From NCBI GenBank assembly GCA_016784945.1, contig JADHTP010000037.1, positions 1 to 16,054 of the forward strand: a stretch of 16,054 nt of DNA. Reading direction: 5' to 3'. The notes beneath the pieces were generated by a model. It was given only the letters and a program-made list of their open reading frames with translations. It searched no databases and had not been told where the DNA came from. Origin of the DNA: Deltaproteobacteria bacterium (GTDB lineage: Bacteria > Myxococcota_A > UBA9042 > DTJE01). Below, in pieces: positions 1-6,409 of this stretch; the first letter of the stretch is position 1, and every line of letters starts with the position of its first letter. Position numbers and translations under genes: made by a program.

Positions 1-1
1 A

Positions 2-1324
2 CTGGGCCAGGATGGAAAGACGGTGGAAGCCGTGGCCGACGACCCCACGGCGAGTTGGGCGTTTTCCCTGACCCCGGAGACCTACACGGTCACGGCGACC
101 TTCGAGGACTACTATGAAGGATCCCGGGTGTGCAAAGTGCTGTCGGACCAGGAGACCTGGTGTTCCCTCGGGCTGTTCCCGCTGAGCCCGATCCCCGACA
201 CGGTGGCCGTGGAACCCTGGTGGCCCGACGTGCCGGTGGACCCGCCGGACGTGCCCATGGTCGTGGATCCCGGAGCGGAGGACACCTTCGTTGCGGCGGA
301 TCTGTACGAGGCGCCGGGTGCCGACGGCTCCGTGATCGTCAATCCCGTGGATGCCTCTCAACCCCTGGAAAGTGGAGGCGGAACCTGCCATGGTCACCGT
401 TCGGGAGGGATGTCGGGTTTCGCCGTCCTGTGTCTGTCCCTGTTCACACTGATCCTCCTGATGGGCGGCAGGCGACGGACCGCCGGCCTGGCCCTGATCC
501 TGCTGGCCACGGGGGGCAGCAGTTGCCACCCGGCGCAGGGCGACGTGCCGGCCCGTCTCACCGGCCCGGTGATCAGGGGAACGGACCTGGCCGTGGTGGA
601 TGCCCTGCCCGTGACCCGCGCGGCGGACCACACCCAGCCCGTCTGGTCGCCCGATGGAAAGTCCATCGCTTTTTCCGGCGGGGGTTTCGGGGCACTGAAG
701 ATGATCCCCGCGGTGGGCGGAGAACCGGTCATCCTGGCCACGGGTCGTTCGTCGGGGTACGCCCCTGAGTGGCGGGACGGCGCGGAGGCCATCGCCTACC
801 GTTCGCCGGGACAACGACGGTCCGACGTGCCGGCCCTCGCAGTCCGCATGGACGGGACCCGAGCACGCCCCCCGGTCAATGCCACACCCGGACGCTGGGT
901 CGTGGTTCGGGACGACCGGGTGTTCCTGCGGGTGGGATCGGGCGAAACCGTCCTGTCGTTGCCCGGTGATCGTCATTGCTGCGCGCTGACCTCGCGTGAC
1001 GGCCGGTTCGTGGCGTTTACGGGGCTAGGCAGCGGCATCCACCTGCACGACAGTCGGTCCGGCCTCACCGTGGGCCTGGGCGCCGGCAATCATCCCCGGT
1101 TCTCGCCGGACGGCACGCTGCTGGCCTGGGACCATTGCACTGACGACGGAGAACGACTCACGGCCTGCACACTGCACCTGGCGGACCTGCGCGGTCCTTC
1201 ACCGGTGGTGCGGACGCTTTCGGGCGCCCCACCCCTGGCCCGTCACCCCGACATCGCCCCCGACGGATCACGTATAGCCTTCGAATCGGACGGCGCCATC
1301 TGGGTCGGCCGACTGGACTTGTAG
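2..1324 (+). CDS. Exported two-part protein: sorting-type tail followed in frame by a lipoprotein-type signal and a TolB-like propeller (5' partial)
   Basis: The frame is open from the window edge, so the true start lies upstream; a GTG at 23 is only the first start-like codon. Numbering from that GTG, residues 1-60 resemble a carboxypeptidase-regulatory-like beta-sandwich (ETYTVTATFEDYYEG), and 60-115 form a Pro/Asp/Val-rich linker. A MYXO-CTERM-like tail follows: Cys122, a hydrophobic helix at about 131-147, and Arg150-152. The chain does not stop there. It continues into a second hydrophobic run with a lipobox-like GGSSC ending at Cys168, and then repeated propeller blades with WSPDGK, SPDGT and APDGS motifs (about 205-433), as in TolB/PD40 domains. 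The ATG at 461 would give MGGRRRTAG...GGSSC, a good lipoprotein signal on its own, but no Shine-Dalgarno is visible before it. The product is probably envelope-located; its ligand is unknown. Confidence 0.75.
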   Translation: MGQDGKTVEAVADDPTASWAFSLTPETYTVTATFEDYYEGSRVCKVLSDQETWCSLGLFPLSPIPDTVAVEPWWPDVPVDPPDVPMVVDPGAEDTFVAADLYEAPGADGSVIVNPVDASQPLESGGGTCHGHRSGGMSGFAVLCLSLFTLILLMGGRRRTAGLALILLATGGSSCHPAQGDVPARLTGPVIRGTDLAVVDALPVTRAADHTQPVWSPDGKSIAFSGGGFGALKMIPAVGGEPVILATGRSSGYAPEWRDGAEAIAYRSPGQRRSDVPALAVRMDGTRARPPVNATPGRWVVVRDDRVFLRVGSGETVLSLPGDRHCCALTSRDGRFVAFTGLGSGIHLHDSRSGLTVGLGAGNHPRFSPDGTLLAWDHCTDDGERLTACTLHLADLRGPSPVVRTLSGAPPLARHPDIAPDGSRIAFESDGAIWVGRLDL

Positions 1325-1386
1325 GGCGGGGTCTCCCGACCCAGCCGTTCCCTTGCAGGTGACCGTCCCACCTGTCCGCCATTCCC

Positions 1387-1524
1387 GTGAATCCCCAGTG
1401 GGGCATGTTCGCCATCTTCGTTTTTTCCATGGTGGCCGGCGTGGCCTTCATCCTGGTGCTCACGGTGAAGGTGGCGACCAACCTAGCGCGGGCGCGGCGA
1501 AAGGAACTGGAAGCTGCAGGTTGA
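1387..1524 (+). CDS. Possible small single-helix membrane protein (45 aa)
   Basis: A GTG-initiated frame ends at TGA 1522-1524. It encodes one long hydrophobic segment (about residues 5-28, starting WGMFAIFVFSMVAGVAFILV) followed by a basic, amphipathic tail (RARRKELEAAG). This layout fits a small inner-membrane protein with a cytoplasmic C-terminus. An in-frame ATG at 1405 is an alternative start, but it would cut into the helix. No strong ribosome binding site is visible, which is the main weakness. The ORF lies between the propeller gene on the same strand and the convergent trhA-like gene. I do not recognise a family. Confidence 0.4.
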   Translation: MNPQWGMFAIFVFSMVAGVAFILVLTVKVATNLARARRKELEAAG

Positions 1525-1572
1525 GAGGCACCCGCCTGTTCCCACACTTGACGATTACCGATCAACGCTCTG

Positions 1573-2223
1573 TCAGGCCGGCAGCACGTACCAGTAGATG
1601 GCAAGGAACTGGCAGACCGTGCCCGCCAGGACGAACATGTGCCATACGGCATGGTTGTAGGGCAGCCTGTGCCACAGGTAGAACACCACGCCCAGGGTAT
1701 AGAAGAGCCCGCCGGCCCCCATCCACAGGAGACCCGCCAGGGGCAGCACCTCCAGCAGGGGCTTGATGGCGATGACGGCCAGCCAGCCCATGCCGATGTA
1801 GATGGCCATGGCCAGCCACTTGATCCGCGACAGGGCCAGCACGGTAATCACGATCCCTAACAGGGCCAGTCCCCAGATGAGTCCGAAAAGGGTCCAGCCC
1901 CAGGGCCCCCGGAGGGTCACCAGCGTAAAGGGCGTGTAGGAACCGGCAATGAGCAGGAAGATCACGCAGTGGTCCAGGAGCCGGAACACCTGCTTGAGCC
2001 GGGGTGACCGGAAGGCGTGATAGAAGGTGGACGACAGATACAAAAGGACCATGGAGGCGCCGTAGACGGCGAAGGCCACTACCTTCCATGCGTCTCCGGC
2101 CAGACCGGCAAGGGTGACCAGCACCGACAGGGCCGCAATGCTCAGGGCGGCCCCCACGCCGTGGGTGAGGCCGTTGGCCAGTTCTTCGCCGCGGGTATAG
2201 GACTTCGGTTCGTTTCCAGCCAA
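1573..2223 (-). CDS. trhA: TrhA / hemolysin III family membrane protein (PAQR superfamily)
   Basis: The 216-aa product has about seven hydrophobic helices and the PAQR signature residues: the N-terminal E-L-A-N-G-L-T-H segment (14-21), SSTFYH with His69, Asp84-His85, and HAVWH with His191 and His195. In characterised PAQR proteins the equivalent His/Asp residues bind zinc. Bacterial members (YqfA/TrhA) act in membrane-energy or lipid homeostasis, and the 'hemolysin' name is historical. I chose the TTG at 2223 because AGGAGG lies 6 nt before it; the longer frame back to 2340 would run through the upstream lipoprotein gene. That lipoprotein's TAG stop is part of the same TAGGAGG sequence, so the two genes are probably translationally coupled. 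Family call is firm; physiological role is not. Confidence 0.9.
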   Translation of the reverse strand: MAGNEPKSYTRGEELANGLTHGVGAALSIAALSVLVTLAGLAGDAWKVVAFAVYGASMVLLYLSSTFYHAFRSPRLKQVFRLLDHCVIFLLIAGSYTPFTLVTLRGPWGWTLFGLIWGLALLGIVITVLALSRIKWLAMAIYIGMGWLAVIAIKPLLEVLPLAGLLWMGAGGLFYTLGVVFYLWHRLPYNHAVWHMFVLAGTVCQFLAIYWYVLPA

Positions 2224-2233
2224 TGGGGCCCTC

Positions 2234-2599
2234 CTACCGGGGTGGGTTGTCGTCCAGGTCCGTGTATTGACCCGACAGGGTGGCGTCGTGGCCGAACATG
2301 GGCCAGGGCGAGCCGGCGGACGAATCCACGTCGCTTTCATCCTGGTTCTTCACGAAATCAGTACAGGAGGGGCCCTGGTAGCAGACACCGGACTGGCAGT
2401 CCTGTCCTGCGGGACACTGTCCGCAGGAGCCGCCGCAGCCATCGTCACCGCACTGTTTCCCGATGCAGCTCGGCGTGCAGGTCGTGTCGCCGCCCGGGAT
2501 GTCCCCCGTCCCCGGGTCCGTTCCCCCACCGCCGGAAGAGCATCCGCCCCATGTGATGCCGGCGACCAGCATTGCGCACACAACGAGAACCCGGTTCAT
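2234..2599 (-). CDS. Short Cys-rich lipoprotein, apparently a truncated PQQ-type propeller protein (121 aa)
   Basis: ATG 2599 is preceded by GGAGGAAGG at good spacing. A signal peptide leads to GITWGGC (Cys20), a slightly non-canonical lipobox, and a Gly-rich spacer follows. Residues 41-73 hold one Cys-rich repeat (CTPSCIGKQCGDDGCGG plus CGQC) of the kind repeated in the neighbouring 418-aa and 1032-aa proteins. The last 25 residues contain SPWPMFGHDATLSGQYTDLD, which matches the usual opening of PQQ-like (YVTN-type) beta-propellers. The propeller itself is absent: the gene stops 15 residues later at TAG 2234-2236, inside the ribosome binding site of trhA. This may be a decayed gene whose 3' part was deleted, or a short lipoprotein in its own right. 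An upstream start at 2653 exists but lacks a ribosome binding site. Confidence 0.7.
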   Translation of the reverse strand: MNRVLVVCAMLVAGITWGGCSSGGGGTDPGTGDIPGGDTTCTPSCIGKQCGDDGCGGSCGQCPAGQDCQSGVCYQGPSCTDFVKNQDESDVDSSAGSPWPMFGHDATLSGQYTDLDDNPPR

Positions 2600-2724
2600 G
2601 GCCTTCCTCCAGTGATCCTGTCTCGCGCGATGGTAGGTAATCGCGGGGATCATGGCAACAAGGACCGGATTTCAGGCCCATGGGAGGACGACGAAGGCAT
2701 GCGCCCGCGAACCCGATGAAACCG

Positions 2725-2754
2725 GATGATCTTTCGGCCCTGTTTGCGTACAAT
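2725..2754 (+). promoter_or_regulatory. Possible promoter of the 418-aa Cys-rich protein gene
   Basis: A TACAAT hexamer at 2749-2754 is close to a sigma-70 -10 box. A weak -35-like GATGAT/ATGATC lies 17-18 nt upstream. Transcription would begin near 2761, leaving a short leader that just contains the GGAGG at 2773-2777. The -35 match is poor, so this is tentative. Confidence 0.25.
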
Positions 2755-2783
2755 TGCTTTCCCAGATGCGGTGGAGGAAGACC

Positions 2784-4040
2784 TTGTGCCGGATCCCGCC
2801 CATGCTGACCGGCGTGATCGTCATTGCGAGCCTGGCGTGGGGGTCCGACCTGCGTGCACAATGCTCGGTGGGCGAGCAGGTCGGAACCGATTGTGGCGAC
2901 ATACCCCCCGAAGGGTGCTGCGACGACCAGGGCTGGACCAAGTGGTGCGAGGGCCTGGTCCTTTGCGGGATCGACTGTGCCGGACAGGACAACACCTGCG
3001 GGTGGAGCTTGGACAACGGCTTCTATGACTGCGACCAGGTTGGCGCCGATCCATCGGGAACATTCCCCCTGGATTGCGATGGAGGGACCGTCAACCCGGT
3101 GGACTGCCTGGGCATTGACACGCCCTCTTCCAACACCTGTCCCGCCGGGCTGGACTATACAGGTTGCTGCGGTACCGCGAACCGCGTTCACTGGTGCGAC
3201 GGCAATGCGTTCTATTGCCTCGACTGCAGTGGGAACACACCTCCGGAAGACGTGTGCGGGTGGAAAGACGATGCGGGGTTCTACGATTGCGGGGGTGTGG
3301 GTGCTGATCCCGGTGGTACACATCCCATGGTGTGCGTGGATGGCTGCGTGGCGGACTGCCTGGACAAGGTCTGCGGGGACGACGGGTGCGGCGGTTCCTG
3401 CGGGATCTGTCCGGCGGGCCAGTCCTGTCAGAACGGGTCCTGCACGTCATGTACCGCCGACTGCACCGGCAAGGAGTGCGGCAGCGACGGGTGTGGTGGC
3501 GAATGCGGGACCTGCCAGGACGGGTATTCCTGCAAGGGCGGAACCTGCATCATGAACCAGGTGTGCGTCCCGGCCTGCGAAGGCAAGGAATGCGGCTCGG
3601 ACGGCTGTGACGGTGTCTGTGGCGTCTGCGTCCCGCCCCGCAAGTGCAACGACCTCGGGACCTGCTACGACCCCGGGTCGTGTACGCCCTCCTGTGACGG
3701 CAAACTATGCGGTTCGGACGGATGCGAAGGCACCTGCGGTACCTGCAGCCCCGGCCTTCAATGCAACGCGGCGGGAATCTGTGTGGATCCTACCCTCCCG
3801 TCCAATGACGTGCCCGTCATACCGGGATTCGACGCGACCTCGGGGACCGACTGGGGCGGCACCCAATGTCCCGCAGGGTACGTCTCCTTCTATGGCATCT
3901 GCAAGCCGCGGCCGGTCAATGACGAAGACGACGCAAGCAGCGGCGATTGTGCCGTCAGTCCCGTCTCCCGGGGGCCATGGGGACTGCTGCCCGCCTTCCT
4001 GCTTCTCCTGACCTTGGCGTTGTCACGCCGAAGGGCCTGA
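2784..4040 (+). CDS. Secreted Cys-rich repeat protein with MYXO-CTERM-like C-terminal sorting tail (418 aa)
   Basis: I chose the TTG at 2784 because GGAGG sits 6 nt before it; in-frame alternatives are ATG 2766, TTG 2754 and ATG 2802. A signal peptide ends near LRAQ (about residue 25). Two copies of a Cys module follow (37-98 and 118-184): GCC, WC, DC, CGW, FYDC, DPxG, then a last Cys. Four copies of the CxxxCxGKxCGxDGCGGxCGxC repeat follow (188-321), with shorter Cys-rich pieces between. The C-terminus is a stand-alone sorting tail: Cys389, a hydrophobic helix at about 399-413, Arg415-417, Ala, stop. Such tails are processed by myxosortase-type enzymes in Myxococcota and lead to surface anchoring. 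Many disulfides are expected, so the protein is probably extracytoplasmic. No enzymatic motif is seen; a structural or adhesive role is a guess. Confidence 0.85.
   Translation: MCRIPPMLTGVIVIASLAWGSDLRAQCSVGEQVGTDCGDIPPEGCCDDQGWTKWCEGLVLCGIDCAGQDNTCGWSLDNGFYDCDQVGADPSGTFPLDCDGGTVNPVDCLGIDTPSSNTCPAGLDYTGCCGTANRVHWCDGNAFYCLDCSGNTPPEDVCGWKDDAGFYDCGGVGADPGGTHPMVCVDGCVADCLDKVCGDDGCGGSCGICPAGQSCQNGSCTSCTADCTGKECGSDGCGGECGTCQDGYSCKGGTCIMNQVCVPACEGKECGSDGCDGVCGVCVPPRKCNDLGTCYDPGSCTPSCDGKLCGSDGCEGTCGTCSPGLQCNAAGICVDPTLPSNDVPVIPGFDATSGTDWGGTQCPAGYVSFYGICKPRPVNDEDDASSGDCAVSPVSRGPWGLLPAFLLLLTLALSRRRA
2892..3335 (+). repeat. Two tandem GCC/WC/CGW/DPxG Cys modules
   Basis: Two consecutive protein modules of about 62-67 residues share the order CG or CP, GCC, (H/K)WC, DC, CGW, GFYDC, GADPxGT, P, C. 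Two more copies occur in the 1032-aa protein on the other strand (15446-15637 and 14492-14677). The spacing between conserved residues is similar in all four, and the fourth has lost one Cys of the middle part. Confidence 0.7.
3345..3746 (+). repeat. Four tandem CxGKxCGxDGCGGxCGxC Cys-rich repeats
   Basis: Four protein-level repeats of about 37-40 residues each carry the core CGxDGCxGxCGxC. They are divergent at DNA level, so this is an old coding repeat rather than a recent tandem duplication. Further copies occur in the lipoprotein at 2234-2599 (one) and in the 1032-aa protein (four clear copies). Confidence 0.8.
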
Positions 4041-4056
4041 TAGCGTTTCCGTTTTG

Positions 4057-4488
4057 TTACAGCGTTGCGTGTCGCGTACCGATGGGCTCAGCCAGGTCGT
4101 TGACCAGCGCCAGGTCCTCGGGCCGGGGATGACTGCGAACCATGACGGACGGGAGCCAATCGGCCGCCGTTCCCTACAGGAATCCCGTCAACCGATCTTC
4201 GGTCTTGCCCTTTCCCCAGCCATAGGCTCCCAGGAGCCCCAGCCATTTCGCCTTGGGCTTGATGGCGTTCACCAGGAAGGCCGCGTTGGCCATGGCGGGG
4301 TGAACACCATTGAGCACCGCCGGCGTTGCCAGCACGATGGTGGCGGCATCCACCAGGGTCATGGCCAGGTCCCCGGCATCGGCCCCGGTAAGGTTGAACA
4401 ACCGTGACGCCACGCCCTTTTCCGACATTGTTCCCACCAGCTGATCCACCAGGGCCTTCGTGCTTCCGTGCATGGAGACGTAGAGCAC
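4057..4488 (-). pseudogene. Flavodiiron-protein remnant: flavodoxin domain, 5' truncated and interrupted by TAG
   Basis: Read on the minus strand from 4488, the frame begins VLYVSMHGSTKALVDQLVG, a flavodoxin beta-strand with FMN phosphate-binding loop (S-M-H-G-S-T). It continues through ATPAVLNGVHPAM and LLGAYGWGKG, the FMN loops of the flavodoxin domain of flavodiiron (FprA/ROO-like) proteins. A TAG at 4174-4176 interrupts it, but the same frame stays open for 38 more codons to TAA 4057-4059. That stretch, with LPSVMVRSHPRPEDLALVND, looks like the normal C-terminal end of the family. Upstream, the frame is open only to a TGA at 4561-4563 with no convincing start, and the metallo-beta-lactamase-like diiron half is missing. 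Intact family members are about 400 aa and reduce O2 or NO. The 5' end was probably lost when the ATPase module arrived. An ORF of 104 aa (4174-4488) could still be translated. Confidence 0.75.
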
Positions 4489-4550
4489 GTCGGCAGCTTT
4501 CCCAGCGTCAAGCGCCTGAAGGACGGGGATGCTTTCGAGATGAAGAACCC

Positions 4551-4595
4551 TTGACTGTTCTCAATGCATTGAGCTATTTTGCTCAGTGTATTGAG
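4551..4595 (+). promoter_or_regulatory. Promoter with two 14-bp palindromic operators upstream of the ATPase gene
   Basis: TTGACT (4551-4556) and TATTTT (4575-4580), 18 nt apart, form a plausible sigma-70 promoter. The spacer contains the perfect palindrome CTCAATGCATTGAG (4560-4573). An imperfect copy, CTCAGTGTATTGAG (4582-4595), covers the expected start of transcription. The two sites begin 22 bp apart, about two helical turns, so two dimers could bind on the same DNA face. Occupancy between -35 and -10 and over +1 would be expected to repress. No obvious regulator gene is encoded in the window, so the binding protein is unknown; it could be encoded elsewhere. Confidence 0.6.
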
Positions 4596-4612
4596 TGAAC
4601 GGGGATTCTCGG

Positions 4613-5803
4613 ATGTTCCAACGCAAAGACGCTGCCTTGCTTGCCGGGCGGATCAGTGAGCCGAGAAGGTTCATCCAGGTGCTCACCGGCCCTCGTCAGG
4701 TAGGTAAAACAACCATTGCCCGCCAGGTGATGGAAGCCCTCGAATTGCCGTCTACCTACGCATCGGCTGACGATCCAGGGCTGCGGGACATGCACTGGGT
4801 GCGGCAGCAATGGGAACTGGCGCGCCGCAAGTGCGGTCCGTCCCGTGCCGTGTTGATTCTGGACGAGGTTCACAAGATTCCGGCCTGGGCAGATGCAGTC
4901 AAGGCACTGTGGGACGAGGACACCCATCACGGGATCGACCTGAGGGTCGTGCTTTTAGGCTCCTCGCCACTGCTCATGCAGCGTGGCATGGGCGAAAGCC
5001 TGGCGGGTCGCTTCGAGGTGATCCCGATTACGCACTGGAGCTTTGGGGAGATGAGAGAGGCTTTCGGCTGGGACCTCGACACATGGCTTTACTTCGGGGG
5101 ATACCCCGGCGCTTCATCCCTTGTGGAAGACGAGGCCCGCTGGCGCGGCTACATCCTGGAGTCCCTGATCGAGACCGCGCTTTCCAGGGACATCCTCCTC
5201 ATGACCCGGGTGGACAAGCCGGCTTTGCTGCGACGTCTGTTCGAACTGGGATGCGGATACTCCGGCAGGATCCTCTCGTACCAGAAGATGATTGGCCAAC
5301 TGCATGACGCTGGAAACACGACTACGCTCGCCCATTACCTGGACCTCCTCGGCGGCGCCGGCCTGCTGACCGGCCTGCAGAAGTTTTCAAACGAACCGGT
5401 GCGACGACGTGGATCGAGCCCGAAGCTTCAGGTTTTCACCAACGCCCTGCTTACCGCACAAGGGCGGTGGTCATTTGTGGAACACGCCCAGGACCCCGAG
5501 AGACGTGGAGTTCTCGTGGAGTCGGCAGTAGGGGCCTGCCTTTTGGCCGGAGCGCGTATCCACGGGTTCGAGGTCTTCTACTGGCTGGACCGCAACCGTG
5601 AGGTGGACTTCGTCCTGCGTAAAGGAGAACTGGTCGTGGCAATCGAGGTCAAGAGCGGTCGCCGGCGTGACGGTTTTCCAGCCATGAAGGCGTTCATTGA
5701 CGCGTTCCACCCGGACCGGACCCTTCTGGTGGGGACCGGTGGCGTGCCCCTCGAAGAGTTTTTTCTGACCCCCCCGGATGCCTGGTTCGATTCAGCGGCG
5801 TAG
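4613..5803 (+). CDS. AAA_14 / DUF4143 family ATPase (396 aa)
   Basis: The N-terminal AAA domain has a Walker A (GPRQVGKTT, 26-34), a Walker B (VLILDEVHK, 80-88) and a sensor-1-like LLGSSPLLM (114-122), followed by WSFGE and GGYP (162-165). The C-terminal half is DUF4143-like and ends with a PD-(D/E)XK-like arrangement: E330-V-D332-F, then E345-V-K347. Full length for the family is about 380-420 aa, so this gene is intact. I chose ATG 4613 because GGGGA (4601-4605) lies 7 nt before it; GTG 4595 sits inside the second operator. Biochemical function of this family is poorly defined; members are common in accessory DNA. The gene lies between two broken genes, overlaps the transposase fragment by 12 nt at its 3' end, and looks less GC-rich than its surroundings, all suggesting arrival by transfer. 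Confidence 0.9.
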   Translation: MFQRKDAALLAGRISEPRRFIQVLTGPRQVGKTTIARQVMEALELPSTYASADDPGLRDMHWVRQQWELARRKCGPSRAVLILDEVHKIPAWADAVKALWDEDTHHGIDLRVVLLGSSPLLMQRGMGESLAGRFEVIPITHWSFGEMREAFGWDLDTWLYFGGYPGASSLVEDEARWRGYILESLIETALSRDILLMTRVDKPALLRRLFELGCGYSGRILSYQKMIGQLHDAGNTTTLAHYLDLLGGAGLLTGLQKFSNEPVRRRGSSPKLQVFTNALLTAQGRWSFVEHAQDPERRGVLVESAVGACLLAGARIHGFEVFYWLDRNREVDFVLRKGELVVAIEVKSGRRRDGFPAMKAFIDAFHPDRTLLVGTGGVPLEEFFLTPPDAWFDSAA

Positions 5804-6175
5804 GCATCTTTCGATTGGGCTCGGTTTCAGCCTCTTGATGTTTTCAGCCAACGTTGACCGCTTCCATGGCTTGTCACCGATACCGATACGACAGAACCGC
5901 TGGTAGCTGCGCGAGTCATCGATATGAAACGCCAGGGCCTCGTAGCTGTATTCGTGCATCTGCTTGATGATGGCGCAACGGACCACCTGATCCGCTGTCA
6001 TCCCGGGCGCTCCACGACCCGAATCCTTTTCGGGGTCGATCAGGTCTTGTGCGGCAAGGGCCGCGATCGTAGGATTGGCATCGAGGATTTCGCTGATGGC
6101 CTCCAGTTCTGTGGCATGCTCGTGGGCGCTCCAGATTGGGGTCAGCGTCTGCTGTTTTTGGTGGATTCTGCGCAA
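5792..6175 (-). pseudogene. N-terminal fragment of an ISNCY-type transposase (127 aa)
   Basis: TTG 6175 is preceded by AGGAGG at 7 nt. The protein starts MRRIHQKQQTLTPIWSAHEH and contains GMTADQVVRCAIIKQMHEYSYEALAFHIDD and SYQRFCRIG, followed by STLAENIKRLKP. This is the DUF772-like N-terminal part of ISNCY/IS1202-type transposases, which are normally about 440-460 aa. The chain ends at IERCLRR and TGA 5792-5794, about where the family would lead into its catalytic DDE domain, and what follows is the antisense of the ATPase gene. The catalytic core is therefore missing and the element cannot move by itself. I could not identify terminal inverted repeats. Confidence 0.8.
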
Positions 6176-6409
6176 GTCTGCTCCTCCTATTCTCCCGACT
6201 CCCCAGTGAAATCGGGGTGTTTAGTGTTTCGAGGATATTGCGGACCGGCGAATATATCGAGCAGATTTGCGCGGTTTTCATCAACTAGATCAAGTAGTTG
6301 CGACTTTCCGGATGGGAACGAGTTCGGGCTGGCCTGGAATACGTGGTACTACGGATCGTAAGGATTTTCGGGTGTTTTACCGAATGACCGAAGGGGGCCT
6401 GGAGGCGTC
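6176..6409. other. Intergenic region between transposase remnant and response regulator
   Basis: This 234-nt stretch is visibly less GC-rich than its flanks and probably includes the left end of the IS remnant. It contains an inverted repeat CAACTA-7 nt-TAGTTG (6282-6300) and a looser one, CCCC-9 nt-GGGG (about 6201-6217). No convincing sigma-70 promoter or T-tailed terminator was seen. A GGAGG before ATG 6410 is the ribosome binding site of the response regulator. Confidence 0.4.

Noticed and set aside
1329..1374. Inverted repeats GGGTC-4 nt-GACCC (1329-1342) and CAGGTG-7 nt-CACCTG (1356-1374) as a terminator
   Set aside because: Stems are only 5-6 bp and no T tract follows; they could be chance in GC-rich DNA.
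3345..3746. Regular repeats that might suggest a CRISPR array
   Set aside because: The repeats are divergent at DNA level, in frame and protein-coding (CGxDGCGG motif), without constant direct repeats or unique spacers.
6282..6300. Inverted repeat CAACTA-7 nt-TAGTTG as an IS end or operator
   Set aside because: No matching copy was found at the other side of the transposase remnant and no promoter is positioned around it, so no function can be supported.
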